Positions 19,304 to 29,954 of a DNA stretch of 64,000 nt are shown piece by piece. The stretch covers positions 124,001-188,000 of the forward strand of contig NZ_JAHXDI010000004.1 in NCBI RefSeq assembly GCF_023091865.1, in the 5' to 3' direction. The notes under the pieces were generated by a model, which worked only from the letters and a program-made list of their open reading frames with translations, was not told the DNA's origin and searched no databases. The translations under genes were made by a program, and so were the position numbers. The DNA comes from Chromohalobacter moromii (GTDB lineage: Bacteria; Pseudomonadota; Gammaproteobacteria; Pseudomonadales; Halomonadaceae). The first letter of the stretch is position 1, and every line of letters starts with the position of its first letter.

Positions 19304-20767
19304 ATGAGCGGCGAGGTACTGATCAATTTGACGCCCATGGAGACACGCGTCGCCGTGGTCGAGAACGGTGTCTTGCAAGAAGCCTTCATCGAACGCAGCC
19401 GTCGGCGTGGCATCGTGGGTAACATCTACAAGGGCAAGGTGGTGCGTGTACTGCCGGGCATGCAGGCCGCCTTCGTGGATATCGGGCTCGAACGGGCGGC
19501 CTTCATTCATGTCAATGAAGTCGTTGCGCCGAATGCGAGCATCGATGAACACACCACGATTTCGCACTTGCTCCAGGAAGGGCAGCCGTTAGTCGTGCAG
19601 GTCACCAAGGATCCCATCGCATCGAAAGGGGCGCGTTTGACGACGCACCTGTCGGTGCCGTCGCGCTATCTGGTGTATATGCCCGACTCGCCGCATACGG
19701 GTGTCTCCCAGCGTATCGAGGATGAGGGTGAACGCGAGCGGCTCAAGACGCTGATCGAAGCCTCCCAGACCGCAATGCAAGATGAAGCGCCGGGAGGGGT
19801 GATCATCCGCACGGCGGCCGAGGGTGTGGGGCAGGAAGAGCTGGCGACTGACATGCATTTTTTGTTGCGGCTCTGGCGCAAGGTCGATGAACGTCGCCAC
19901 AGCGCTACGCCGCCGGCCCTACTTTACGACGACCTGCCGTTATTCATCCGCACGTTGCGCGACGTGTTACGTGCCGATATCGAGCGCGTACGAATCGACT
20001 CGCGCGAAAACTACACCAAGCTCAAGGAGTTCGCCAAGGAGTTCATGCCCGATGTCGAGTCGTGTATCGAGTACTATCCTGGCGAGCGCCCGCTGTTCGA
20101 TCTTTACAGCGTCGAGGACGAGATCCAGAAAGCCTTGGGCCGTAAGGTGCAGCTCAAGTCGGGCGGCTATCTGGTGATCGACCAGACCGAGGCGATGACC
20201 ACTATCGACGTCAATACCGGCGGTTACGTAGGGCATCGCAATCTCGAGGAAACCATCTTCAAGACCAACCTCGAGGCGGCCACGGCGATTGCGCGTCAAC
20301 TTCGGCTACGCAACCTGGGTGGCATTATCATCATCGATTTCATCGATATGGAAGAGCTCGAGCACCAACGTCAAGTCCTGCGTGTTCTCGAGAAGGCGCT
20401 GGAACGCGACCACGCCAAGAACAAGTTGACCGGCGTGACCGAACTCGGCTTGGTGCAAGTGACGCGCAAGCGTACCCGCGAAAGCCTCGAGCAGACCCTA
20501 TGCGAGCCTTGTTTGACTTGCCAGGGACGCGGAACGCTCAAGACACCGGAGACCGTGTGCTACGAGATATTTCGGGAAATCCTGCGCGAGGAGCGTGCCT
20601 ACAGCCCGGAAACCTATATGGTCTTGGCGTCTCAGGGAGTGGTCGATCGTCTGCTCGACGAGGAATCGACGGCGGTGGCGGATCTGGAAGCCTTTATCGG
20701 CAAGACGATCCGCTTCCAGGTCGAAGCCCACTATTCCCAGGAGCAGTACGACATCGTGCTGATGTGA
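19304..20767 (+). CDS. rng: ribonuclease G
   Basis: A 487-residue endoribonuclease that matures the 16S rRNA 5' end and takes part in mRNA decay. Seen: an N-terminal S1-type RNA-binding domain (GNIYKGKVVRVLPGMQAAFV), the metal-binding catalytic aspartates in TIDVNTGGYVGHRNLEETIF and IIIDFIDMEELEHQ, the RKRTRESLEQTL segment and the Zn-link-like cysteines in CEPCLTCQGRG. It lacks the long C-terminal tail of RNase E, so it is Rng, not Rne. It is followed after 4 bases by yhdP. Confidence 0.97.
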   Translation: MSGEVLINLTPMETRVAVVENGVLQEAFIERSRRRGIVGNIYKGKVVRVLPGMQAAFVDIGLERAAFIHVNEVVAPNASIDEHTTISHLLQEGQPLVVQVTKDPIASKGARLTTHLSVPSRYLVYMPDSPHTGVSQRIEDEGERERLKTLIEASQTAMQDEAPGGVIIRTAAEGVGQEELATDMHFLLRLWRKVDERRHSATPPALLYDDLPLFIRTLRDVLRADIERVRIDSRENYTKLKEFAKEFMPDVESCIEYYPGERPLFDLYSVEDEIQKALGRKVQLKSGGYLVIDQTEAMTTIDVNTGGYVGHRNLEETIFKTNLEAATAIARQLRLRNLGGIIIIDFIDMEELEHQRQVLRVLEKALERDHAKNKLTGVTELGLVQVTRKRTRESLEQTLCEPCLTCQGRGTLKTPETVCYEIFREILREERAYSPETYMVLASQGVVDRLLDEESTAVADLEAFIGKTIRFQVEAHYSQEQYDIVLM

Positions 20768-20771
20768 GCCC

Positions 20772-23700
20772 ATGAATGCGTTGCGAGGAGGGTGGCGCTG
20801 GGCGCTCACGGTCGTGGCAGTAGTACTGAGCATCATCGTGCTGGTACTGCTGGCGGTGCGCGGCCTGGCGACACAGGTCGATACGTTTCGCGACGATATC
20901 GAAGCCCAGCTTTCCGAGCGTTTCAGCGCCGATGCCGAGCTCGAGCATATCGGCGCCGATTGGCATGGCTGGGATCCGTCGGTGGCGCTCTCGGGGATGA
21001 CCTTGCGTGCTAAAGCACCCCAAGCGCCGCCTTTGCTGAGCCTCGAGAGTGCTCATGCGCGTCTCGATACTCTGGGGTCGCTGCGCGCGGGGTATCCCGT
21101 TTTCGAAAGGGCCGAGGTCGAACAAGCGACGCTGCACCTCTATCAGCGTGCCGAAGGGGGGTGGGGCTGGCCTTCGGCGCAAGTGCCTGATGAAGTTCAG
21201 GCACCGGGCCGCTTTCGCCTCGCCGATATCGACCGTTGGGTTGGCGCTCTTCTGCGTCAGCGTGTCGCCATTCATGACGTGCGCGTGGTGCTGCATGGGC
21301 GACAGAACGATGTCACGCTCGTGGCACCGCGCGTGCTGATGGCGGGTGGCGATTCACAGGCCCACCTCGAAGGCCAGATGCATGTCGATGGACAACCGGA
21401 TGCTGCCTTGAGCGCGGTCCTGGAGGTGCTGCCCGGACGTCGTGGGCTGGGCGCCTTCAATGCCGCCTTGCAAGTTGACGTCAACGCTCAAGGGTTGCGT
21501 GCCTTGGGACAGGTGTTGACCGCTCAGCAACGCTACACTCTGAAAACGGTAGAAGGCGATGCCCGGCTATGGGCCCGCTGGCATGATGCCCGCCTCGAGG
21601 ATGCTCGCCTGCGCTTGTCGCTACCCAAGTTGAATATCAATCGGCGTGATGGCCCGCCGCTGGCGTTCGAGGATATCGGCGTGCGTGCCCAGGCGTTGCG
21701 GGATGATGATGGCGGCTGGGATATCTGGGCCAATGGCCTCGTCGCTAAACGCGATGGCGACGACCGCAACGGATCTCCCTTGCCTGACCGACTACAGGCG
21801 CGCGTTGAAGGCGCCGACTGGTGGCTGCGCAGCAGTGGTTTTTCCCTGGATGCGCTGGCTGCCTGGGGTGGCATGCTGCCGTTATCCGATGAACATGCAC
21901 GCATGCTCGAGCAAATGGCCCCAATGGGGAAAGTCGTCGGCTTCGAAGTCGGGCGTCAAGACGGCCGCTGGTTTTCACGCACGGCATTGACGGACGCACG
22001 CGTGTCGGCTTGGGATGGCATTCCTGGCGGCGGCCCTTTCAGCGCTTGGGTGACCACCGACAACGCTTCGGGCAGCGTGCGTTTTCGCGATGAGTCGGGC
22101 ATGGCGCTGGCGTTCCCCGACGTCTATGCCCAGCCGATCGAGGCAAATGCCGCGACCGGGCGTATCGACTGGCAGCGTGACGGCAACGCCTTCGACATTG
22201 AGAGCAAGGCGTTGCAAGCTAACTGGCGAGGGGCCGAGGTGAAGGGCACCTTTGCGGTCCATCTTCCACTGGCCGAAGACGTACCAGGACACCTCGATCT
22301 TGACTTGGCGTTTTCCGATGCCGATGCGATCGATACACCGCTGCTCGACTGGCTACCCACCCAAGCCATGGACGACGAACTGCTCGATTGGCTGTCGCAG
22401 GTCAGTGGGCGTGTCTCGCAAGGGAGTCTGTCGTTATCGCAGACGCTGACCGAACGCGAGGCGCCAGAGGGGCAGATGTTCGTCAATCCCGACGATCGGC
22501 TGCAACTGGAATTGGATGTCGAACAGGGCCACCTGCCCTATGACCCTGAATGGCCCGCCCTGGACAACGTCTCTGGACATCTCGACATCGATAATCAATC
22601 CCTGGTGGCGCAGGTCGACCATGCTACCAGCATGGGGCTAGAAACCCGCGACGCCCGTGTCCTTATGGTCGGCAAGACGTTGGGTGTGCGCGGGCCGGTC
22701 ACGGGGTCCAGTCAGGCTTTACTGGATTATCTCGCCGAGGCGCCGCTGGAAGATCTCAGCGCAACTTTCGCCGAGTGGCAGAGTGAAGGCCGCGTCGAGG
22801 CCGATCTCGATATGACGATTCCGCTGGCGATTCCCGAGGCGATGAAGGCCGATATTCAGGGGCGCGTCGAGGCCTCGCGCCTGTATCTCGGCATGTTGCG
22901 CCTGCCGCTCGAGGACGTTGAGGGTGATCTGCATTATCGCCACCTCAAGGACCAGGATTTGTTGGCTGGTAACGTCTCGGCACGTGCCTTGGGGGGAGGT
23001 GTGGATGGCGAGCTGGACATGGGGGGCGAGGGCTTCACGTTCGATGGTCGCGCCAGCGCTGCGGGGCTATTGGCATGGGCGGGGCTGTCGCCGCAGCCCG
23101 CGCTTGCCGAGGGCAGCATGCCCTACCGGGCGCGCGTGACCTTCGACGACGAGGACAATGCGAGTGTGCGCGTCACCAGTGATCTCGCAGGGCTGGCGTT
23201 GCATCTGCCGGCGCCCTTCGGCAAGGCCGTCGATGCCACGACGCCGCTGGAAGTCAGCGCGGATGTGGCATCGGGTAGCGGTCGAGTGCGAGTGTCGGAC
23301 TGGGGGCGGTTACGCTGGCGTACGCGAGGCGAACGTTTACAAGGCCAGGCATGGTTGGAGAATTGGCCGGAAGCGCCTCAGTGGCCACAGCAGGACGGTT
23401 GGACCGTGAACTGGCAGCCGCCGCGCTTGGATCCTCAACAATGGATCTCGCTGCTGCGCGAACGGGATCTCAATCGGCAAGTCACCGCGCAACCCAAAGG
23501 CATGCCGGACGATATATCGAGTGGCACGGGCGAGGGTGTATCGAGCGGTCTGCGGCGTATCGCCGTCTCGACGCCCTGTGTCGTGCTCGATGAACAGTGC
23601 CGGGGGGCGTTACAAGCCGATGTCACCCCACTCGAGGAGGGATGGCAACTGACACTGGCGGGCCCGGTTGCAGCGGGAGAAGCGCAGTGGCGGCCAGAGA

Positions 23701-24662
23701 CGTCGCGTCCGTTGGATATTGACCTCGCACGTCTCGACCTCGATACCTTGTGGCCTGCCGAGGGGGGCACCCAAGACGACGGCCAGGTGAGGCTCATCGA
23801 TGAAATCGCCACACCGCCGGATCCGGTAGCGCTTCCGGATGGCGTGGAAGGCTGGCCCGATGGGCGCTTGCACGTCGGCGAGCTGCGTCATGATGGACAA
23901 ACCTTCGGTCCGCTCGATGCCGACTGGCAGACCTCATCGCAGCGTCTGGATATCAAGCCGTTGTCGCTGGTGGTCAACGGCGTGACGGCGAGCGGCGAAC
24001 TGGCTTGGGAAACCGCGGGGCGAGAAGGTAGCCTGACGCGCGCACGGTTGGCCCTGAAAGGTAGCAACCTCGGCGACGCCTTGGTTCGCCTGGGGCAGCC
24101 TGAAGTGGTCAATAGCGAAAGCGTCGATCTGAATGCGCGCTTGGCATGGCCTGGCGCGCCATGGCAATTTGCAGTGGAACGCTCGCAGGGTAGCGCGTCG
24201 CTGTCATTGACCAATGGGCGTTTTCGGCAGGTCGATTCGGGCCCAGCCAAGCTGGTGGGACTGCTTAATCTGGATAACATCTTCCGTCGGCTGACGTTGG
24301 ACTTCTCCGATATTACCCAGGAGGGGACGGCGTTCAATAGCGTGAATGGCGAGGCGACGCTGTTCGACGGCAAGCTCGTGACCCGAGGCCCGGTTGAAAT
24401 CGACGGTTCGGCCACCCATTTTACCTTGCAAGGCGAAGTCGATCTCGTGCAGCGTACACTGAATCAGCGACTGGGTATCACCGTTCCGGTGAGCCAGAAT
24501 TTGCCGCTGGCGGCCGTGCTCGTTGGCGCACCGCAAGTAGGTGTGGGCTTGTACCTTGCCCACAAGCTCTTCGGCGGCTGGCTCGATAAGGCAACGCAGA
24601 TACATTACCGCGTGCACGGCCCATGGTCGTCGCCGCAACTAACACTGGAAAGCGCCCGATGA
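20772..24662 (+). CDS. yhdP: YhdP, AsmA-like envelope lipid-transport protein
   Basis: A very large 1296-residue protein. One N-terminal transmembrane helix (about residues 11-32, [20 protein letters not shown]) is followed by a long beta-rich periplasmic region of the AsmA/VPS13-like bridge type, and a C-terminal DUF3971/AsmA-2 region ([40 protein letters not shown]). In E. coli, YhdP works with TamB and YdbH in moving phospholipids to the outer membrane. It lies 4 bases after rng and overlaps tldD by 4 bases. Length is normal for the family. Confidence 0.93.
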   Translation: MNALRGGWRWALTVVAVVLSIIVLVLLAVRGLATQVDTFRDDIEAQLSERFSADAELEHIGADWHGWDPSVALSGMTLRAKAPQAPPLLSLESAHARLDTLGSLRAGYPVFERAEVEQATLHLYQRAEGGWGWPSAQVPDEVQAPGRFRLADIDRWVGALLRQRVAIHDVRVVLHGRQNDVTLVAPRVLMAGGDSQAHLEGQMHVDGQPDAALSAVLEVLPGRRGLGAFNAALQVDVNAQGLRALGQVLTAQQRYTLKTVEGDARLWARWHDARLEDARLRLSLPKLNINRRDGPPLAFEDIGVRAQALRDDDGGWDIWANGLVAKRDGDDRNGSPLPDRLQARVEGADWWLRSSGFSLDALAAWGGMLPLSDEHARMLEQMAPMGKVVGFEVGRQDGRWFSRTALTDARVSAWDGIPGGGPFSAWVTTDNASGSVRFRDESGMALAFPDVYAQPIEANAATGRIDWQRDGNAFDIESKALQANWRGAEVKGTFAVHLPLAEDVPGHLDLDLAFSDADAIDTPLLDWLPTQAMDDELLDWLSQVSGRVSQGSLSLSQTLTEREAPEGQMFVNPDDRLQLELDVEQGHLPYDPEWPALDNVSGHLDIDNQSLVAQVDHATSMGLETRDARVLMVGKTLGVRGPVTGSSQALLDYLAEAPLEDLSATFAEWQSEGRVEADLDMTIPLAIPEAMKADIQGRVEASRLYLGMLRLPLEDVEGDLHYRHLKDQDLLAGNVSARALGGGVDGELDMGGEGFTFDGRASAAGLLAWAGLSPQPALAEGSMPYRARVTFDDEDNASVRVTSDLAGLALHLPAPFGKAVDATTPLEVSADVASGSGRVRVSDWGRLRWRTRGERLQGQAWLENWPEAPQWPQQDGWTVNWQPPRLDPQQWISLLRERDLNRQVTAQPKGMPDDISSGTGEGVSSGLRRIAVSTPCVVLDEQCRGALQADVTPLEEGWQLTLAGPVAAGEAQWRPETSRPLDIDLARLDLDTLWPAEGGTQDDGQVRLIDEIATPPDPVALPDGVEGWPDGRLHVGELRHDGQTFGPLDADWQTSSQRLDIKPLSLVVNGVTASGELAWETAGREGSLTRARLALKGSNLGDALVRLGQPEVVNSESVDLNARLAWPGAPWQFAVERSQGSASLSLTNGRFRQVDSGPAKLVGLLNLDNIFRRLTLDFSDITQEGTAFNSVNGEATLFDGKLVTRGPVEIDGSATHFTLQGEVDLVQRTLNQRLGITVPVSQNLPLAAVLVGAPQVGVGLYLAHKLFGGWLDKATQIHYRVHGPWSSPQLTLESAR

Positions 24663-26113
24663 ACGCACTCAACGACAGCGCCTTGAATCAGGCGACCTCA
24701 TTGCTCCTCGCGCCGGGCGGTCTCGACCTGGCGGCGCTAGATACTGGTCTGGGCCACGCCATGGGGCCAGGCATCGACTATGCCGACTTATATTTTCAAC
24801 GTACCTGGCAAGAAAGCTGGATTCTCGAAGATGGTGACGTCAAGGAAGCTGGCTACAGTATCGATGGCGGCGTTGGCGTGCGCACCCTGACCGGGGAAAA
24901 GACCGGCTTCGCCTACTCGAATCAGATCAGTGCCGATGCGTTGGCCGATACCGGGCGTATTGCAGCGGGCATTGCGCGAAGTGGCCAACGCTTGCCACCC
25001 CAGGCGGTGCAGGCCGCCATGCCCACGCGGCGCTACGCCGATGTCGATCCTCTGGCGGGGCTTTCCGCCGAGGATAAAATCGCCATGCTCAAGACGGCGG
25101 ATCGCGTGGCCCGCGCTGCCGATCCACGCGTGACGCAGGTCAGTGCTTCGCTGTCGGGCGTCTATGAGGTGGTGATGGTGCGCGCCAGCGACGGCACGCT
25201 TGCAGCCGATATTCGCCCCTTGGTGCGGTTTAACGTCAGCGTCATCGCCGTGCGCGATGGCCGTCGCGAGCGCGGCAGTGCTGGCGGCGGCGGGCGCTAT
25301 TCGATGGCGCGGCTGCGTGACGAGAATGTGGCGGAGCGCTTCGCCAAGGAAGCGGTGCGTCAGGCCAGGGTCAATCTGGAGGCGGTCGATGCGCCGGCCG
25401 GTCAGATGCCGGTGGTGTTGGGTAACGGCTGGCCCGGCATTCTGCTTCACGAGGCGGTGGGGCACGGTCTCGAAGGGGACTTTAACCGCAAAGGCAGCTC
25501 GGCTTTCGCGGGGCGTATTGGTGAACGTGTGGCCGCGCCCGGTGTTACGGTCATCGATGACGGGACGCTATCCGACCGGCGCGGATCGCTGAGCGTGGAT
25601 GACGAGGGTACGCCGAGCCAGCGCAACACGCTGATCGAGGACGGTATCCTCAAGGGGTACATGCAGGACAAGCTCAACGCACGCTTGATGGGTATGGCGC
25701 CCACCGGTAATGCGCGTCGCGAGTCCTATGCACACGTCACCATGCCGCGCATGACCAATACTTGCATGCTGGCCGGACAGGATGATCCCGAGGATATCGT
25801 CAAGAGTGTCAAGCGGGGCATCTATGCGGTGAGCTTTGGTGGCGGCCAGGTCGATATCACGTCGGGACGTTTCGTGTTCTCTGCCTCCGAGGCTTATTTG
25901 ATCGAGGACGGTAAGATCACCGCGCCGGTCAAGGGCGCGACCTTGATCGGCAACGGGCCGGAGGTGATGCAGCAGGTATCGATGATCGGTCACGATCTCG
26001 AGCTGGACACCGGTATTGGCGTCTGTGGCAAGGAAGGTCAGGGAGTGCCGGTCGGCGTGGGCCAGCCGACACTCAAAATTGACGAGCTCACCGTGGGTGG
26101 AACGCAGTCATAA
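24659..26113 (+). CDS. tldD: metalloprotease TldD
   Basis: A 484-residue subunit of the TldD/TldE heterodimeric zinc metallopeptidase, known for modified-peptide maturation or degradation (microcin B17, CcdA). The zinc motif [11 protein letters not shown] is intact, with the downstream [20 protein letters not shown] region. ATG 24659 overlaps the yhdP stop by 4 bases; an upstream start would run back into yhdP. The partner pmbA (tldE) lies 0.7 kb downstream, past the oppositely oriented darP. Confidence 0.96.
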   Translation: MNALNDSALNQATSLLLAPGGLDLAALDTGLGHAMGPGIDYADLYFQRTWQESWILEDGDVKEAGYSIDGGVGVRTLTGEKTGFAYSNQISADALADTGRIAAGIARSGQRLPPQAVQAAMPTRRYADVDPLAGLSAEDKIAMLKTADRVARAADPRVTQVSASLSGVYEVVMVRASDGTLAADIRPLVRFNVSVIAVRDGRRERGSAGGGGRYSMARLRDENVAERFAKEAVRQARVNLEAVDAPAGQMPVVLGNGWPGILLHEAVGHGLEGDFNRKGSSAFAGRIGERVAAPGVTVIDDGTLSDRRGSLSVDDEGTPSQRNTLIEDGILKGYMQDKLNARLMGMAPTGNARRESYAHVTMPRMTNTCMLAGQDDPEDIVKSVKRGIYAVSFGGGQVDITSGRFVFSASEAYLIEDGKITAPVKGATLIGNGPEVMQQVSMIGHDLELDTGIGVCGKEGQGVPVGVGQPTLKIDELTVGGTQS

Positions 26114-26114
26114 A

Positions 26115-26184
26115 GCTCGAAGCGGAAAGAGCACCGCTAAGCGGCTGGAAGCTTGAAGACAATGTCTGGCTGCGAGCTTCGAGC
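26115..26184. repeat. inverted repeat in the tldD-darP gap
   Basis: GCTCGAAGC (26115-26123) and its exact complement GCTTCGAGC (26176-26184) flank about 50 bases, within a wider AGCTTGAAG/GAGCTTCGAG-rich stretch between two converging genes. It could be a weak transcription stop or a remnant of a dispersed intergenic repeat. Confidence 0.4.
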
Positions 26185-26205
26185 GGCGGAGCCGGGCCTT
26201 CTAGC

Positions 26206-26724
26206 TTAGAGGCCGGCGGTTTCGCGGATCAGTTTGAACAGTTTGCGAGCAGTCTTCGGCGGTTTCTCGCGCTGGCGCTCGCTTCTGGCGTTGCGGGTGA
26301 GTTGCCGTAGCGTCTGGCGGTCGACCTCGGGGTATTCGGCGATGAAAGCCTCCAGCGCGTCCGCGCTGTCGTCCTCGATGAGCCGGTCGCGCCAGTGCTC
26401 GAGACGATGAAAGGCGTTATCGCGTTGTAAGCTTTCTTGCTCGATGGCGTCGAACGTGGCTTGGATGGCCGTAAGGTCTTCGCGGCGCATGACCTTGCCC
26501 ACGTATTGCATGTGGCGACGCCGCCCTTCGTGGGAGCGGATACGTGAAGTTTCCTCGACCGCGAAGCGCATGTCGTCGGAAAGCGGCAGGCGTGCGCGTT
26601 CGGCATCGCTCATGGCGATGATACGCTCACCCAGCGCTTGCAGGGCTTTCATCTCGTTCTTGCGCTGGGTCTTGCTGGGGCGTCCCGCCTCTTCATCGTG
26701 CGGGTCGGGGAGGTCGATCGACAT
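26206..26724 (-). CDS. darP: dual-action ribosomal maturation protein DarP (YjgA)
   Basis: A 172-residue, highly charged helical protein of the YjgA/DarP family that assists late 50S subunit maturation. Seen: PSKTQRKNEMKALQALGERI near the N-terminus, RRRHMQYVGKVMRREDLTAI in the middle, and the basic C-terminal RQLTRNARSERQREK stretch ending KLFKLIRETAGL. It sits between tldD and pmbA on the opposite strand, the same placement as in pseudomonads. Confidence 0.94.
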   Translation of the reverse strand: MSIDLPDPHDEEAGRPSKTQRKNEMKALQALGERIIAMSDAERARLPLSDDMRFAVEETSRIRSHEGRRRHMQYVGKVMRREDLTAIQATFDAIEQESLQRDNAFHRLEHWRDRLIEDDSADALEAFIAEYPEVDRQTLRQLTRNARSERQREKPPKTARKLFKLIRETAGL

Positions 26725-26833
26725 TGCATTACCATCATGCTTCGGGGATGACCGTGCAGTATATCAGGCTTCCTCGACAATCCTACCGAGCCCTTGAGCA
26801 GTGTCTCGGGCCTTATGAGTACAGGAGTAGACC

Positions 26834-28174
26834 ATGAGCCAGGCCTTCGATGCCGTAGAGCAGCAAGCACGCTTGGAGGCACGCGTCGCGCAGGCCTTGG
26901 AATTGGCCAAGCGATTGGGCGCCGATGCGTGCGAAGTGGGCGCCAGCGTGGACCAAGGGATCGAGGTCGGTGTACGCCTGGGTGACGTGGAAAACGTCGA
27001 GCTATCCCGCGATCAGGGGATCGCAGTGACCGTTTACGTGGGGCAGCGCAAGGGCAGCGTATCGACATCCGACGCGAGCGATGAATCCTTGCGTGCGGTG
27101 GTAGAGAAAGCGTTGGATATCGCGCGCTATACGGCGGAGGATCCGGCCTCGGGCTTGGCCGATGCGGCGTTGATGGCGACGGAATTGCCGGATCTCGGCG
27201 TCCATTACCCCTGGTCGCTGAGCACCGACGATGCCATCGAGCTGGCACTGGCTTGCGAGTCCGCCGGTCGCGGGGTCGAGGGTATCGCCAATTCCGAGGG
27301 TGCGAGCCTCTCCAGTGGTGAAGGTGTGCGCGTTTACGGCAATAGCCATGGATTTCTGGGTAGTCAGCGCGGAAGCCGCCACTCGCTGTCGTGCATGTTG
27401 ATCGCCGGTCAGGGGGCGGACATGCAGCGCGATTACGATTATACCTCGGTACGCAATCCGGCGGACTTGGAATCACCCGAAGTCGTGGGGCGGCGTGCCG
27501 CCGAGAAGACGTTAGCCCGGTTGGGGGCGACCTCACCGGCGACAGGACGGATGCCGGTGCTCTTTGCTCCCGAGCTGGCCAGCGGCCTGGTGGGAAGTTT
27601 CATGGGCGCCATCGCCGGGGGCGCCTTGTATCGCGAGGCATCTTTCCTGTGCGGTCAGTTGGGTGAGACGATCTTTCCTGAATGGTTCACTCTGCGCGAA
27701 CGGCCTCGCGAATATGGCGCCATGGCGAGCACGGCCTTCGATAACGATGGCGTGGCCACGCGCGATAACGTATTCCTCGACCAGGGGCGCTTGGCGAGTT
27801 ACATGCTCTCGACGTATAGCGCACGGCGACTGGGAATGACCACGACCGGCAATGCCGGCGGTGCACGCAACCTGCGTATCGACGCGCCTCTCGTCTCGCG
27901 GGATGAATTGCTCGCGCAGATGGGGCGCGGCGTACTCGTTACCGAGTTGATGGGGCAGGGCGTCAATGGCGTGACAGGCGATTATTCACGCGGTGCATCG
28001 GGATTCTGGGTCGAGGATGGCAAGATTCAGCATCCCGTCGAAGAGTTCACCATTGCCGGCAACTTGCGCGATATGTTCGCCAATCTTCAAGGTGTGGGTA
28101 GCGATATCGATACGCGGGGCAGTGTACACACCGGAAGTTGGCTGATCGATGACATGACGGTAGCGGGCGAGTAA
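26834..28174 (+). CDS. pmbA: metalloprotease subunit PmbA (TldE)
   Basis: A 446-residue partner of TldD. TldE-type subunits share the fold but lack the HExxxH zinc site, and none is visible here, which fits. Family stretches include ELAKRLGADACEVGASVDQG near the N-terminus, SLSCMLIAGQGADMQRDYDY, LFAPELASGLVGSFMGAIAG and the C-terminal NGVTGDYSRGASGFWVEDGK. The ATG is preceded by CAGGAG with suitable spacing. It diverges from darP and converges on mgtE. Confidence 0.96.
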   Translation: MSQAFDAVEQQARLEARVAQALELAKRLGADACEVGASVDQGIEVGVRLGDVENVELSRDQGIAVTVYVGQRKGSVSTSDASDESLRAVVEKALDIARYTAEDPASGLADAALMATELPDLGVHYPWSLSTDDAIELALACESAGRGVEGIANSEGASLSSGEGVRVYGNSHGFLGSQRGSRHSLSCMLIAGQGADMQRDYDYTSVRNPADLESPEVVGRRAAEKTLARLGATSPATGRMPVLFAPELASGLVGSFMGAIAGGALYREASFLCGQLGETIFPEWFTLRERPREYGAMASTAFDNDGVATRDNVFLDQGRLASYMLSTYSARRLGMTTTGNAGGARNLRIDAPLVSRDELLAQMGRGVLVTELMGQGVNGVTGDYSRGASGFWVEDGKIQHPVEEFTIAGNLRDMFANLQGVGSDIDTRGSVHTGSWLIDDMTVAGE

Positions 28175-28249
28175 AGCGCTCGGCGACGCGGAACCTCGGT
28201 GCCGCGTCGTCATTGCCTTATGTTGTGATGGCGCGGCGTTCGTCGCGCC

Positions 28250-29602
28250 TCAATAAAACGCTGCGGCCAGCCCCAGGAACGCGACGAAGCCGACGACATC
28301 GGTGATCGTCGTCAAGAGCACGCCTCCCGAGAGCGCTGGATCGATCTTAAGGCGTTTGAGCAGCACGGGAATAACGGTGCCGGCCAGCGCGGCGACGGTC
28401 AGGTTGATGACCATCGCCAAGGCGATGATGCCGCCTAGTTTGTAGTCGTCGAAGCGCACGATGGCGACCAAGGCTACGATCACGGCCCATAGCACCCCGT
28501 TCATCATCCCCGAGAGCATTTCGCGGACTAGCAGCCACTGCACGTTGGCGCCGCCGACGTGCCCCAGGGCAATCCCACGAATCAGCACCGTCAGCGTCTG
28601 TGATCCGGCGATACCGCCCATGCTGGAGACGATGGGCATCAAGACGGCCAGCGCGGTGATTTGCTGAATGGTCGATTCGAAGATGCCGATAGCGAACGAT
28701 ACGATGGTCGCCGCGATCAGGTTGATGCCCAGCCACACGGCACGTCGGCGCCCGGTGCGCCACGCCGGCGCGAAGGTGTCCTCGTCCTCGTCGAGGCCGG
28801 CCATGCTCATGACCTGATGCTCGGCATCCTCGCGAATGACGTCGACCACGTCGTCGATGGTAATACGGCCCAGCAGGGCGCCGTCGGTGCTCACCACCGG
28901 CGCCGAAATAAGATCGAATTTCTCGAACAGGCTGGCGACCTCGGTGTCCGCGGCCGTGGCCTGCACCGAGGCAAAATCGGTGTTCATGACCTCGCGAACC
29001 AAGATCGAAGGGTCGGACACCAACAGCAAATTGAGCGGTAGGGTGCCGATCAGTTCGTCGCGTCGGGTGACGACGAGCAGCGTATCGGTGGAGTCGGGCA
29101 GTTTCTCGTGTCGACGTAGATAACGCAGCACCACGTCCAGGGTGATATCCGGGCGAATGGTGATGGTATCGGTATTCATCAAGCCGCCGGCGGTGTCCTC
29201 GGGATAGGACAGCACGGTCTCGATCCGCTGGCGTTCTTGCGCCTCCATGGCTTGCAAGACTTCGTGAATGACCGTGTTGGGCAAGCGTTGCAGCAGGTCG
29301 GCGAGGTCGTCGACGTCGAGCCCTTCGGTCGCCGAGACGAGCTGTTCGGCGTCCATGCGGCTAAGGAACTCGCTCTGGATATCGTCACCCAAGTATTGCA
29401 GGACATCGCCTTGCAAGTCGGGTTCGACTAGCTCCCAAAGCACATTGCGCTCACGCGGCGGCGTCGACTCGAGCAGGTGAGCGACGTCGACCGGTGCCAG
29501 ACCACGATTGAGCATGCGGCGCGCTTGGTCCAACGCACCGCTTTCCAAGGCCTCGCTGAGGCGGTCCAGCCGGGGCTGTAATTGCTTGTGATTGGGGCTC
29601 AT
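28250..29602 (-). CDS. mgtE: magnesium transporter MgtE
   Basis: A 450-residue Mg2+ channel. The cytosolic N-domain (QARRMLNRGLAPVDVAHLLE, VDDLADLLQRLPNTVIHEVL) is followed by two CBS domains (about residues 130-260) that sense magnesium and about five transmembrane helices with the pore signature VSSMGGIAGSQTLTVLIRGI. ATG 29602 (MSPNHKQLQPRL) is preferred over an upstream start at 29644. It is the last gene of the long minus-strand array, 82 bases after ptsO. A GGCGCG/CGCGCC hairpin (28230-28249) abuts its stop. Confidence 0.95.
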   Translation of the reverse strand: MSPNHKQLQPRLDRLSEALESGALDQARRMLNRGLAPVDVAHLLESTPPRERNVLWELVEPDLQGDVLQYLGDDIQSEFLSRMDAEQLVSATEGLDVDDLADLLQRLPNTVIHEVLQAMEAQERQRIETVLSYPEDTAGGLMNTDTITIRPDITLDVVLRYLRRHEKLPDSTDTLLVVTRRDELIGTLPLNLLLVSDPSILVREVMNTDFASVQATAADTEVASLFEKFDLISAPVVSTDGALLGRITIDDVVDVIREDAEHQVMSMAGLDEDEDTFAPAWRTGRRRAVWLGINLIAATIVSFAIGIFESTIQQITALAVLMPIVSSMGGIAGSQTLTVLIRGIALGHVGGANVQWLLVREMLSGMMNGVLWAVIVALVAIVRFDDYKLGGIIALAMVINLTVAALAGTVIPVLLKRLKIDPALSGGVLLTTITDVVGFVAFLGLAAAFY

Positions 29603-29684
29603 GGGGAATCGGCATCCTTTGTCGATTCTAGGGCGAGGCTTCATTCTAACATTGCTTTGGGAAGGCGCGAACGCTGTTCGCTAA

Positions 29685-29954
29685 TCAAACATCCTCCTCG
29701 AAGCGTGCCTCGAACAAGGCAGTGAGGGCCTTGAGTACCTCCTCGGCATCGTCGCCCTCGGCTTGAATGTCGAGTTCGGTCCCGCAGGGAGCCGCTAGCA
29801 TGAGCAGGGACATGATATTGGTGGCATCCGCTTCACGCTGGCCATGGAAGACGCAGACGCGCGCCGCGTAGGATTGGCAGCATTGCACGAGCTTGGTCGC
29901 GGCGCGTGCGTGGAGGCCGCGCTTGTTGATGAGCTGCAGCCTACGACGCGGCAT
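29685..29954 (-). CDS. ptsO: phosphocarrier NPr of the nitrogen PTS
   Basis: An 89-residue HPr-fold protein that passes phosphate from PtsP to PtsN. The phosphorylated histidine is in NKRGLHARAATKLVQ, and the second conserved region is DATNIMSLLMLAAPCG. ATG 29954 (MPRRRLQLINKR) is chosen; the reading frame extends upstream only into rapZ. It overlaps the end of rapZ by 14 bases, the same ptsN-rapZ-ptsO order as in E. coli. Confidence 0.95.
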   Translation of the reverse strand: MPRRRLQLINKRGLHARAATKLVQCCQSYAARVCVFHGQREADATNIMSLLMLAAPCGTELDIQAEGDDAEEVLKALTALFEARFEEDV

